Part shown: positions 14,340 to 22,111 of the stretch, piece by piece | Position numbering within the stretch: position 1 is the stretch's first letter | Layout of the letters: every line of letters begins with the position of its first letter | Assembly (NCBI RefSeq): GCF_000519005.1 | Contig: NZ_JAER01000045.1 | Coordinates: 1 to 33,538, forward strand | Source of the DNA: Nocardioides sp. J54 | GTDB lineage: Bacteria; Actinomycetota; Actinomycetes; Propionibacteriales; Nocardioidaceae | Direction: 5' to 3' | DNA: 33,538 nucleotides | Position numbers and translations under genes: made by a program | Notes under the pieces: model-generated | What the model was told of the DNA's origin: nothing | Database searches by the model: none | The model's input: only the letters and a program-made list of their open reading frames with translations

Positions 14340-14882
14340 TCAGGCGGTGCCGAGCAGCTTCTCCAGCGCCTCCACGAAGGCGGGGACGTCGTCCGGCTTG
14401 CGGCTGGTCACCAGGTTGCGGTCGACGACCACCTCCGCGTCGACCCAGCTGCCGCCCGCGTTGCGGACGTCGTCCTGCAGGCTCGACCAGCTGGTGAGCC
14501 GGCGGCCCTCGACGAGGCCGGCGGACACGAGCAGCCACGGACCGTGGCAGATCGACGCCAGCGGCTTCCCCGCGGCATCGATGGTGCGCACGATGGTCTG
14601 GGCCCGGGCGTCGCTGCGCAGCTGGTCGGCGTTCACGGTGCCGCCGGGCACGACCACGGCGTCAAGCGAGTCGACGTCGACGTCGTCGAAGGACCCGTCG
14701 ACCTCGATCTCACGGGTGGGGTTCACGTCGCCCTCGGCCGCCTGGATCGAGGAGCCGTCGGCGGACAGGACCAGCACCTCGGCACCTGACTCCCGCAGCC
14801 GGTCACGAGGCCCGACGAGCTCGGGCTCCTCGACGTAGTCGCCGGCGATGATGGCGACGCGCTTGCCGGTCAGGTCGGGCAT
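14340..14882 (-). CDS. DJ-1/PfpI family protein
   Basis: This 180-residue protein starts at ATG 14882, with AAGGAG six bases upstream. It has the PfpI/YhbO-like class I glutamine-amidotransferase fold: RVAIIAGDYVEEPEL at the start, with the conserved Glu near residue 18-19, and the nucleophile elbow ASICHGPWLL, with Cys112 followed by His113. Late-family features such as DDVRNAGGSWVDAEVVVD are present. Relatives act as stress proteins described as glyoxalases/deglycases or peptidases; which one applies here is open. It is a stand-alone gene ending at the terminator shared with the exporter. Confidence 0.9.
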   Translation of the reverse strand: MPDLTGKRVAIIAGDYVEEPELVGPRDRLRESGAEVLVLSADGSSIQAAEGDVNPTREIEVDGSFDDVDVDSLDAVVVPGGTVNADQLRSDARAQTIVRTIDAAGKPLASICHGPWLLVSAGLVEGRRLTSWSSLQDDVRNAGGSWVDAEVVVDRNLVTSRKPDDVPAFVEALEKLLGTA

Positions 14883-14964
14883 GGGTCACTCCTTCTGGTC
14901 GGGACCCCGGGCATTACCCGCCGTGGTGGGCGGCATCCGGTGACCCCTCCCGGGAGCGATCGGC

Positions 14965-15972
14965 TCAGGACAGGGAGCGCGCTGCGGAGCGCACCAGCTC
15001 CACGGTCGCCCGGGCGCCGGCGGGCGTCGAGCCCGCGAGCCCGCACGCCGGGGTCACGACGACCCGGTCACCGACCTGCTCGGGGTCCAGGCCCAGCACG
15101 TCGAGCCAGCGCAGGACCCGTTCGACGACGGCCTTCGCGGCAGGCAGCGTGCCGGCCGTCGGTACGACGCCCACCGCGACCGTGTCACCGGCCTCGAGCG
15201 CCTCGGCCGCGGCGTCGAGGCCGGCTGCGTCGAGCAGGGAGAGGTCGATCATCACGCCTCGCGCGCCCGCGCCACGCAGGAGCCCGACGGGCACGTCGGC
15301 CGCGCAGCAGTGCACCCACGGCACCGCCCCCGCGTCGGCGGCGGCGCCGAGGACCCACTCCAGTGCCTCACTCGCCTCGGGCGGGTGGACGGTGCGGTGC
15401 TTGCCGAAGCCGGAGGCGGTCGGCACCGCCCCCGCGAGGACGGCGGGCAGGGCCGGCTCGTCGAGCTGGAGCACGACGCCGGTGGCTCCCGGGACCCGGC
15501 GCCGGACGTCGGCGACGTGCTCGGCCACGGCGAGGGCAAGCGCCTGGGCCAGGTCGCGGCGGGCGCCGTGGTCGGCGAGCAGCTTGTCGCCGCGCGGGCG
15601 CTCGACGGTCGCGGCCAGCGTCCAGGGGCCGGCGACCTGCACCTTCACCGGCCCGGCGTAGGCGGCCATCCGCTCCTCGAGGCTGTCGAGGTCCTGGTGG
15701 ACGAGGCTGCGGGCGCGCCGCTGGTCGACCGCCGGTGCCCCGGACGTGCCGGTCAGCCGCCACCCACCCGGCTGCAGGTCGGCGTCGAGCTCGCCGACGA
15801 GGCCGAGGGTGCGGCCGGTCAGGTCGGCGATCGCCCCGCGGCCGGGCACCTCGGGCAGGAACGGGAGCCCGTCGCCGGTCGCGAGCTCGCCGAGGACGAC
15901 GGCCAGCGCCTCGTCGAAGTCGTGCTGGGAGTCGCCCGGGAACGAGCCGACCCCGCTGGCCAGGACCGTCAT
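14965..15972 (-). CDS. MetE-like (cobalamin-independent) methionine synthase, catalytic domain only
   Basis: The protein is 335 residues, less than half of classical two-domain MetE (about 750). It corresponds to the C-terminal zinc barrel. The probable zinc ligands are His221 and Cys223 (WVHCC) and Cys310 (TPACGLAG); a DEPAL segment at 171-175 matches the family. The N-terminal GVGSFPG is typical of archaeal-type short MetE. Such short proteins may use a donor other than polyglutamylated methyl-THF; the substrate here is not known. Its ATG at 15972 overlaps the mnmA stop by four bases (ATGA), so the two are translationally coupled. Confidence 0.88.
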   Translation of the reverse strand: MTVLASGVGSFPGDSQHDFDEALAVVLGELATGDGLPFLPEVPGRGAIADLTGRTLGLVGELDADLQPGGWRLTGTSGAPAVDQRRARSLVHQDLDSLEERMAAYAGPVKVQVAGPWTLAATVERPRGDKLLADHGARRDLAQALALAVAEHVADVRRRVPGATGVVLQLDEPALPAVLAGAVPTASGFGKHRTVHPPEASEALEWVLGAAADAGAVPWVHCCAADVPVGLLRGAGARGVMIDLSLLDAAGLDAAAEALEAGDTVAVGVVPTAGTLPAAKAVVERVLRWLDVLGLDPEQVGDRVVVTPACGLAGSTPAGARATVELVRSAARSLS

Positions 15973-17084
15973 GCCGGGACCCGCTCCGCGACGGTGATGG
16001 TGGCCGAGCCGACGACCCGCGTCCCGTCGTACACGACGACGGCCTGGCCGGGCGCGATGCCGTGGGCGTGGTCGAGCAGCCGTACGTCGAGGCGGTCCTC
16101 CCCCACCTGGACGACGGCGCGGTGCTCGGCACCGTGGGCGCGCAGCTGGACGGTCACGTCAGGCCCGTCGAGGACGCTGCCTGTCGGCAGCGGCGTGCCG
16201 CACCAGCGCAGCCGGTCGCCGGTGATCCGCTCCACGGCGAGGCGCTCGCGGGGCCCCACGGTGACGGTGCCGCTGACCGGCTCGATGTCGAGGACGTAGC
16301 GCGGGCGACCGTCCGGGGCCGGTCGGCCCAGGCGCAGGCCGCGGCGCTGGCCGATGGTGAAGCCGTAGGTGCCGGTGTGGTGTCCGAGCACCTCGCCGGT
16401 CTCCTCGTCGCGGATCTCGCCGCCCTGGTTGGGCGCCCGGTCGCCGAGCTTCTCCCGCAGCCAGCCGGTGTTGTCGCCGTCGGCGACGAAGCAGATGTCG
16501 TGGCTGTCGGGCTTGTCGGCGACGAGGAGACCGCGCTCGGCCGCTTCCTCGCGGACCTTGTCCTTGGTGGTGTCGCCGAGCGGGAACAGCGAGTGCCGCA
16601 GCTGCTGCTCGTCGAGCACGCCGAGCACGTACGACTGGTCCTTGGCCCCGTCGACCGCCCGGTGCAGCTCGATGCTGCCGTCCGCCGCGGTGCGCACGGT
16701 GGCGTAGTGGCCGGTGGCGACGGCGTCGAACCCCAGCGCCAGGGCCCGGTCGAGGACGGCGGCGAACTTGATCTTCTCGTTGCAGCGCAGGCAGGGGTTC
16801 GGCGTCTGCCCGGCGGCGTAGGTGTCCATGAAGTCCTCGACCACGTCGGTGTGGAAGCGGTCGGACAGGTCCCAGACGTAGAACGGGATGCCGATGACGT
16901 CCGCGGCACGACGCGCGTCGTTGGCGTCCTCGATCGTGCAGCAGCCGCGAGCCCCGGAGCGGTAGGACTTCGGGTTGCGGGAGAGCGCGAGGTGGATGCC
17001 GATCACCTCGTGCCCGGCCTCGGCGGCGCGGGCGGCGGCGACGGCGGAGTCCACTCCCCCGGACATCGCGGCGACGACCTTCAC
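15969..17084 (-). CDS. mnmA: tRNA-specific 2-thiouridylase MnmA
   Basis: MnmA adenylates and thiolates U34 of Lys, Glu and Gln tRNAs. It is 371 residues. The PP-loop SGGVDS is at 8-13. The catalytic cysteines are Cys98 in NPCLRCN and Cys198 in HDICFV. GDNTGWL and GQRRGL segments match the family. The start is GTG 17084 with GGGGGAG five bases upstream. It lies 15 bp after the cysteine desulfurase gene and is coupled to the MetE-like gene. The desulfurase most likely supplies its persulfide sulfur. Confidence 0.96.
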   Translation of the reverse strand: MKVVAAMSGGVDSAVAAARAAEAGHEVIGIHLALSRNPKSYRSGARGCCTIEDANDARRAADVIGIPFYVWDLSDRFHTDVVEDFMDTYAAGQTPNPCLRCNEKIKFAAVLDRALALGFDAVATGHYATVRTAADGSIELHRAVDGAKDQSYVLGVLDEQQLRHSLFPLGDTTKDKVREEAAERGLLVADKPDSHDICFVADGDNTGWLREKLGDRAPNQGGEIRDEETGEVLGHHTGTYGFTIGQRRGLRLGRPAPDGRPRYVLDIEPVSGTVTVGPRERLAVERITGDRLRWCGTPLPTGSVLDGPDVTVQLRAHGAEHRAVVQVGEDRLDVRLLDHAHGIAPGQAVVVYDGTRVVGSATITVAERVPA

Positions 17085-17099
17085 GGGCGCTCCCCCGGG

Positions 17100-18272
17100 T
17101 CAGGCGCGGGCCGCACGGGCCCGCTCCACGCACGGGGCGATGGCGGCGACCACCGCGTCGACGTCGGCCTCGGTGCTGGTGTGGCCGAGGCTGAACCGCA
17201 GCGAGCTGCGTGCCTCCGCGGCGTCACGACCCATCGCGAGCAGGACGTGCGAGGGCTGCGGCACACCGGCCGAGCAGGCCGAGCCGGTCGAGCACTCGAT
17301 GCCGCGGGCGTCGAGCAGCATCAGCAGCGAGTCGCCCTCGCACCCGGGGAAGCTCAGGTGCACGTTGCCCGGCAGCCGGTCGACCGGGTCGCCGTTGAGG
17401 ACGACGTCCGGCACCTCGCGGCGCACCCCCTCGACCAGCCGCTCGCGCAGGGTCTGCAGGCGCACGGCGAGGTCGGCCTGCTGCTTGACCGCGACCTCGA
17501 CCGCGGCGGCGAACCCGGCGATGGCGGGCACGTCGAGGGTGCCGCTGCGCACGTCGCGCTCCTGCCCGCCGCCGTGCAGCAGTGCGGTCAGGTCCACCTC
17601 TCGTCGTACGACGAGGGCGCCGACGCCCTGGGGGCCGCCGACCTTGTGCCCGGAGATGGACAGCGCGTCCACGCCGCTCCCGGCGAAGTCGACCGGGACG
17701 GCGCCCACGGCCTGGACCGCGTCGGTGTGCACGGGGACGCCGTGCGCGCCGGCGATCCGGACGACCTCGTCGATCGGCTGGAGCGTGCCGACCTCGTTGT
17801 TGGCCCACATCACGGTGAGCATCGCGACGGTGCCCGGGTCGCGCTGGAGCACCTCGGCGAGGGCGTCGGTGCGCAGGCGGCCGAGCTCGTCGACGGGCAG
17901 CAGCTCGACCTGGGCGGCTTCGTGCTCCTCGAGCCACTCGAGCGGGTCGAGCACCGCGTGGTGCTCGACGGCGCTGGCCAGCACGCGGGTGCGGGCGGGG
18001 TCGGCGTCGCGGCGCGACCAGAACAGTCCCTTCACCGCGAGGTTGTCGGCCTCAGTGCCACCGGAGGTGAACACGACCTCGCCGGGTCGGCAGCCGATGG
18101 CGTGCGCGACGGCCTCGCGGGACTCCTCGACGACGCGCCGGGCGCGGCGGCCGGAGGCGTGCAACGAGCTGGCGTTGCCCACCTCGCGCAGGTGCGCGGT
18201 CATGGCCTCGAGCGCGACGTCCGTCATCGGTGTCGTCGCGGCGTGGTCGAGGTAGACCGTCGGGGCGTCCAT
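17100..18272 (-). CDS. Cysteine desulfurase (IscS/NifS-like)
   Basis: This 390-residue PLP enzyme converts Cys to Ala and passes on persulfide sulfur. The N-terminal YLDHAATTPM is typical. His104-His105, Asn159 (WANNEVG) and Asp184 (HTDAVQ) fit the PLP pocket, with Lys210 in SGHKVGG as the Schiff-base lysine. Cys333 sits in the STGSACSAG loop as the persulfide carrier. ATG 18272 is chosen because the family starts right before YLDHAAT; a longer frame upstream runs into the operator region of the divergent gene. It is the first gene of a desulfurase-mnmA-MetE-like operon, so its main job is probably tRNA thiolation. Confidence 0.94.
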   Translation of the reverse strand: MDAPTVYLDHAATTPMTDVALEAMTAHLREVGNASSLHASGRRARRVVEESREAVAHAIGCRPGEVVFTSGGTEADNLAVKGLFWSRRDADPARTRVLASAVEHHAVLDPLEWLEEHEAAQVELLPVDELGRLRTDALAEVLQRDPGTVAMLTVMWANNEVGTLQPIDEVVRIAGAHGVPVHTDAVQAVGAVPVDFAGSGVDALSISGHKVGGPQGVGALVVRREVDLTALLHGGGQERDVRSGTLDVPAIAGFAAAVEVAVKQQADLAVRLQTLRERLVEGVRREVPDVVLNGDPVDRLPGNVHLSFPGCEGDSLLMLLDARGIECSTGSACSAGVPQPSHVLLAMGRDAAEARSSLRFSLGHTSTEADVDAVVAAIAPCVERARAARA

Positions 18273-18366
18273 GGCACCACCAAGGTTACGGCGCGCGCCC
18301 CGGGCACACCCACCGGCGTCCGGCCAGGGACTGGCGCCGGGGGCGGCGACGTGCTTCACTGCGGCG

Positions 18367-18388
18367 GGGGTGAACGCGTGTTCACCCC
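18367..18388. promoter_or_regulatory. Palindromic operator GGGGTGAAC-N4-GTTCACCCC
   Basis: This 22-bp near-perfect palindrome has 9-base arms and the centre GCGT. It lies between the divergent cysteine desulfurase gene and the MFS-fusion gene, 24 bp before the latter's start. Size and symmetry fit a TetR operator. The candidate ligand-responsive repressor is the TetR encoded at 20449-20970, downstream in the same operon. No confident -10 is visible. Confidence 0.7.
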
Positions 18389-18412
18389 GGCCGGAAGGAG
18401 CGTCCCAGCGCC

Positions 18413-20452
18413 GTGGCAGCACCCGCGTCCGCCAGCACCGCCAGCACCGACAGCACCGCGAGCCCAGCGGCGCGCACCCCCCGCCCGCGGCGCAGCCCGG
18501 GCGTCGTCCTCACCACGCTGTGCCTGTGCGGCATCGTGGTGTCCCTGCAGCAGACGGTGATCCTGCCGCTGCTGCCGAACCTGCCGACCTACCTCGACAC
18601 CAGCGCCGACACCGCGTCGTGGATGGTCACCGCGACCCTGCTCACCGGGGCCATCGCGACGCCCACGCTCTCCCGCCTGGCCGACATGTACGGCAAGCGG
18701 CGGATGATCGCCGTCGCGCTGGCCGTCTCCGTCCTCGGCTCGCTGGTGGCCGCCCTCGGCGACTCGGTGTGGCTGCTCATCGGCGCCCGGGCGCTGCAGG
18801 GCATCGGGATGGCGCTGATCCCGATCGGCATCGCGATGATGCGCGACGAGCTGCCCCGCGAGAAGGTGCCGCTGGGCGTGGCCATGATGAGCGCGACCCT
18901 CGCCATCGGCGCCGGTGCTGCGCTGCCCATGTCGGGCCTGATCGCCGAGCACCTCGACTGGCACGCCAACTTCTGGTTGACCGGTGTCGTCGGCGCCGTG
19001 CTCCTGGTCATCGCCCTCACCCTGCTCCCGGAGTCCCCGGTGCGCACCCGCGGCGCCTTCGACCTGCGCGGCGCCGTGCTGCTGACGGTCGCGCTGACCG
19101 CGATCCTGCTCGCGCTCTCGAAGGGGGCGCAGTGGGGCTGGACCGCGCCGACCACGCTGGCCCTCGCCGCCGGCGGGCTCGCTGTCCTCGCGCTCTGGGC
19201 ACCGCTGGAGCTGCGCACGCCCAGCCCGTTGGTCGACCTCCGGGTCGCGGCCCGGAGGGCGGTGCTGCTGGTCAACGCGACCTCGGTCCTCGCCGGCTTC
19301 GCGATGTTCGCGAACATGCTGGTGACGACGCAGTACCTCCAGAACGACCCCGGCACTGGCTACGGGCTGGGCCTCTCGACGCTCGAGACCGGGCTGTGGA
19401 TGGTCCCGAACGCCGCGGCCTTCGGGCTGATGGCGCCGGTCTCCGCCGCCCTCACCCGCCGGGTCGGCCCGCAGTGGACGCTGATCAGCGGCACGCTGCT
19501 GATGGGCGTGGCCTACCTCGGCCGCCTGCACTTCGACGGCACCCTCGCTGAGGTCGTCATCGGCTCGGTCGTGGTGGGCTCCGGGACCGCGATGGCGTAC
19601 GGCGCACTCCCGACGCTGCTGATGCGGGCCGTGCCGGTGACCGAGACCGCGTCGGCCAACGGCCTCAACGTGCTGATGCGCTCGCTCGGCACCTCCACCG
19701 CGAGCGCGGCGACGGCGGCCGCCACGACGGCCCTGACGGTGACCGTGGCCGGCCAGGTCGTCGCCTCCACGCAGGCGCTGCACCTGCTGGTGTGGCTGGC
19801 CGCCGGTTGCTCTCTCGGCGCGGCCGCAGTCGCGCTGCCCACGCTGCGGATGGACGACTACGCCGAGGGGGCCGACCGGCCGGCGACCTCCGGAGCGGGC
19901 CAGCGCGTGCAGGTGGTGCGCGGACGGGTGGTGGACTCCGAGGCCCGCCCCATCCGCAACGCGGTCGTCAGCGTGCTCTCGCCCGCCGGGGAGTCGATCG
20001 ACTGGGGCCAGGCCGACTCCGAGGGCTGGTTCAACGCCGCGATCCCCGCGCCGGACGACTACCTCGTCGTCACCAGCGCCGACGGCTGGCAGCCCCGTTC
20101 ACGGGTGATGCACCTCGACAGCGCCCAGCCGATGCCCCCGATCGTGCTGCGCAAGCGGCTGCGGCTGCGCGGCCTGGTGCTGGACGCCGAGGGCGACCCC
20201 GTCGGCGACGCCCTGGTCGTGCTCACCCGGGCCTCGGGCGAGTGCGCCGGCACCGTCCGCACCGAGCACGACGGCAGCTACGAGATGCACCGCCCGCCCA
20301 ACGGCCGCTACGTGCTGACCGTGGTCGCGCCGGACGGGGCGATCGGCGCCCGCCCGGTCGCCGTGTGGGAGGCCGCGCGCAGCGTCGACCTCCAGCTCGG
20401 CACGCCGCTGGGCACCCCGGCCGGATCGGAGCGGACGGGCACGCTGTCATGA
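18413..20452 (+). CDS. DHA2-type MFS transporter fused to two carboxypeptidase-regulatory-like domains
   Basis: The protein is 679 residues. Residues ~28-480 are an MFS exporter of the DHA2 class (about 14 helices; motif A region SRLADMYGKRR at about 87-97, ALQGIGMALIP). Residues ~499-570 (VVRGRVVDSEARPIRNAVVS) and ~581-655 (LRGLVLDAEGDPVGDALVVL) are two tandem beta-sandwich repeats of the CarboxypepD_reg type. Each has the G-x-V-x-D-x-x-G/R-x-P-x-x-x-A-x-V pattern and a G-x-Y/F turn. With 14 helices these domains would be cytoplasmic, which is unusual because such sandwiches are mostly extracytoplasmic. The start is GTG 18413; GGAAGGAG lies 12 bases upstream, slightly far, but an in-frame stop excludes a much longer N-terminus. 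Its substrate is unknown. Confidence 0.88.
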   Translation: MAAPASASTASTDSTASPAARTPRPRRSPGVVLTTLCLCGIVVSLQQTVILPLLPNLPTYLDTSADTASWMVTATLLTGAIATPTLSRLADMYGKRRMIAVALAVSVLGSLVAALGDSVWLLIGARALQGIGMALIPIGIAMMRDELPREKVPLGVAMMSATLAIGAGAALPMSGLIAEHLDWHANFWLTGVVGAVLLVIALTLLPESPVRTRGAFDLRGAVLLTVALTAILLALSKGAQWGWTAPTTLALAAGGLAVLALWAPLELRTPSPLVDLRVAARRAVLLVNATSVLAGFAMFANMLVTTQYLQNDPGTGYGLGLSTLETGLWMVPNAAAFGLMAPVSAALTRRVGPQWTLISGTLLMGVAYLGRLHFDGTLAEVVIGSVVVGSGTAMAYGALPTLLMRAVPVTETASANGLNVLMRSLGTSTASAATAAATTALTVTVAGQVVASTQALHLLVWLAAGCSLGAAAVALPTLRMDDYAEGADRPATSGAGQRVQVVRGRVVDSEARPIRNAVVSVLSPAGESIDWGQADSEGWFNAAIPAPDDYLVVTSADGWQPRSRVMHLDSAQPMPPIVLRKRLRLRGLVLDAEGDPVGDALVVLTRASGECAGTVRTEHDGSYEMHRPPNGRYVLTVVAPDGAIGARPVAVWEAARSVDLQLGTPLGTPAGSERTGTLS

Positions 20453-20970
20453 GCTCCCAGGACGCGATCATCACCGCTGCCCGCGAGCTCTTCACCGCCC
20501 ACCCCTACCACGCTGTCACGATCCGCGACATCGCCGCGCGGGCCGGCACGTCGGCCGCCCTGGTGATGAAGCTCGGCGGCAGCAAGGTGGAGCTGTTCCG
20601 GCGGTCGGCGACCATCGCCCCGCCGCCGCTGCCCGACGTGCCGGTGGAGCGACTCGGCTGGGCGCTGGTCGACGAGGTGGTCGCCCGGCGGGAGCAGGAC
20701 ACGGTGGAGCACCTGGTGCGCGCCGCCAACCTGAAGCTGACCGGGCCCGACCCCGAGCAGGTCCGCACCCTGTTCCTCGCCGGGTACGTCGAGCCGATGG
20801 TCGCCGTCCTCGACGGACCCGACGCCGGGCTGCGGGCCGAGCTCGTCGTCGCGGCGCTCGGCGGGCTCGCGGCGACGCTGCGCCTGTTCGAGACGCCGGC
20901 CTCGGTGGCGGACCTGGACGGGGTGCGGGAGCGCTACGGGCGGGTCGTGCAGCAGCTGCTCGACGGCTGA
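20449..20970 (+). CDS. TetR family regulator coupled to the MFS fusion
   Basis: This 173-residue protein starts at ATG 20449 and overlaps the transporter stop by four bases (ATGA). It begins MSSQDAIITAARELFTAHPY, and the HTH follows (VTIRDIAARAGTSAALVMKL). The recognition helix has VMKLGGSKVELF where TetR proteins usually have L/Y-Y-x-H-F/W. The C-terminal half resembles the TetR_C domain found in short actinobacterial regulators. As the second gene of the operon it would feed back on the promoter at 18367-18388. The inducer is not known. Confidence 0.88.
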   Translation: MSSQDAIITAARELFTAHPYHAVTIRDIAARAGTSAALVMKLGGSKVELFRRSATIAPPPLPDVPVERLGWALVDEVVARREQDTVEHLVRAANLKLTGPDPEQVRTLFLAGYVEPMVAVLDGPDAGLRAELVVAALGGLAATLRLFETPASVADLDGVRERYGRVVQQLLDG

Positions 20971-20987
20971 CCCGGCCCGGTCGGGTC
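20969..20987. terminator. Weak hairpin between convergent TetR and proB genes
   Basis: A 6-bp stem GACCCG / CGGGTC with a 7-base loop overlaps the TetR stop codon and lies nine bases before the proB stop on the other strand. It is short, and no T-tract is present. Confidence 0.4.
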
Positions 20988-20995
20988 GCGCCAGG

Positions 20996-22111
20996 TCAGA
21001 GGATGACGAGGTCGTCGCGGTGGATGACCTCACGCTCGTAGCCCGCGCCGAGCTCGCGCTTGAGGTCCTTGGAGGACCGGCCCTGCAGGGCCGGGATCTC
21101 GGCGGCGTCGAAGTTCACCAGGCCGCGGCCGACCACCCGGCCGTCGGGGGCGACCACGTCGACCGGGTCGCCGGCGGTGAAGTCGCCGCGCACGCCGGTC
21201 ACGCCGGCCGCGAGGAGCGACGCGCGGCGCTCCACGACCGCACGCACGGCGCCGTCGTCGAGCAGGAGCGCGCCCTTGCCCTCGGTGGCGTGGCGCAACC
21301 ACAGCAAGCGGGTCGGGCGCCGCTTGCCGGTCGCGTGGAAGAGCGTGCCGACCTGCTCCCCCGCCACCGCTCCGGCCGCGTTGTCGGCCGAGGTCAGGAC
21401 CACCGGGATGCCGGCGCCGGTCGCGATCGAGGCCGCCTCGACCTTGGTGACCATGCCGCCGGTGCCGACCCCGGCGGAGCCCACGGAACCGACCGTGACG
21501 CCCACGAGGTCCTGCTGCCCGCGCACGTCCGGGATGAGCTGCGTGCCGGGACGCGACGGCGGTCCGTCGTACAGGCCGTCGACGTCGGAGAGCAGCACCA
21601 GCAGGTCGGCGTGGACCAGGTGCGCGACGAGGGCCGCGAGCCGGTCGTTGTCGCCGAAGCGGATCTCGCTGGTCGCGACGGTGTCGTTCTCGTTGACGAT
21701 CGGGATGACACCGAGCTCGAGCAGCTTGGTGAAGGTCTGCGAGGCGTTGCGGTAGTGCGAGCGTCGGGTGACGTCGTCGAGGGTGAGCAGCACCTGCCCG
21801 GCGGTGAGGCCGTGGCGGGCCAGCTCCTCGGTGTAGCGGTGCACGAGCAGGCCCTGGCCGACCGACGCGGCGGCCTGCTGGGCGGCGAGCGCCCGCGGCC
21901 GCTTGCGCATTCGCAGCGGCGCCAGGCCGGCCGCGATGGCGCCGGAGGAGACCAGCACGACCTCGGCCCCGCGCTCGCGCACGCCTGCGAGGACGTCGAC
22001 CAGCGCGCTGATCCGCTCGGGGTCGATCCCGCCGGACGCGGTCGTCAGGGAGGACGAACCGACCTTGACGACGATCCGGTGGGCGGAGGTCACCGCCGCC
22101 CGATCACTCAC
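20996..22111 (-). CDS. proB: Glutamate 5-kinase
   Basis: ProB phosphorylates glutamate in the first step of proline synthesis. It is 371 residues. The amino-acid kinase fold has IVVKVGSSSL at ~13-22, VLVSSGAIAAG, NENDTV and DNDRLAALVA. It is followed by a C-terminal PUA domain (~275-365). GTG 22111 is chosen, with AGGAGG nine bases upstream; it overlaps the obgE stop by eight bases (GTGAGTGA), indicating coupling. A second in-frame GTG six codons later is possible. It is the last gene of the rne-rplU-rpmA-obgE-proB stretch. proA is not in the window. Confidence 0.95.
   Translation of the reverse strand: MSDRAAVTSAHRIVVKVGSSSLTTASGGIDPERISALVDVLAGVRERGAEVVLVSSGAIAAGLAPLRMRKRPRALAAQQAAASVGQGLLVHRYTEELARHGLTAGQVLLTLDDVTRRSHYRNASQTFTKLLELGVIPIVNENDTVATSEIRFGDNDRLAALVAHLVHADLLVLLSDVDGLYDGPPSRPGTQLIPDVRGQQDLVGVTVGSVGSAGVGTGGMVTKVEAASIATGAGIPVVLTSADNAAGAVAGEQVGTLFHATGKRRPTRLLWLRHATEGKGALLLDDGAVRAVVERRASLLAAGVTGVRGDFTAGDPVDVVAPDGRVVGRGLVNFDAAEIPALQGRSSKDLKRELGAGYEREVIHRDDLVIL

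Noticed and set aside
18273..18422. N-terminal extension of the cysteine desulfurase to 18422
   Set aside because: It would overlap the operator and ribosome site of the divergent MFS gene, and the family starts immediately before YLDHAATTP.
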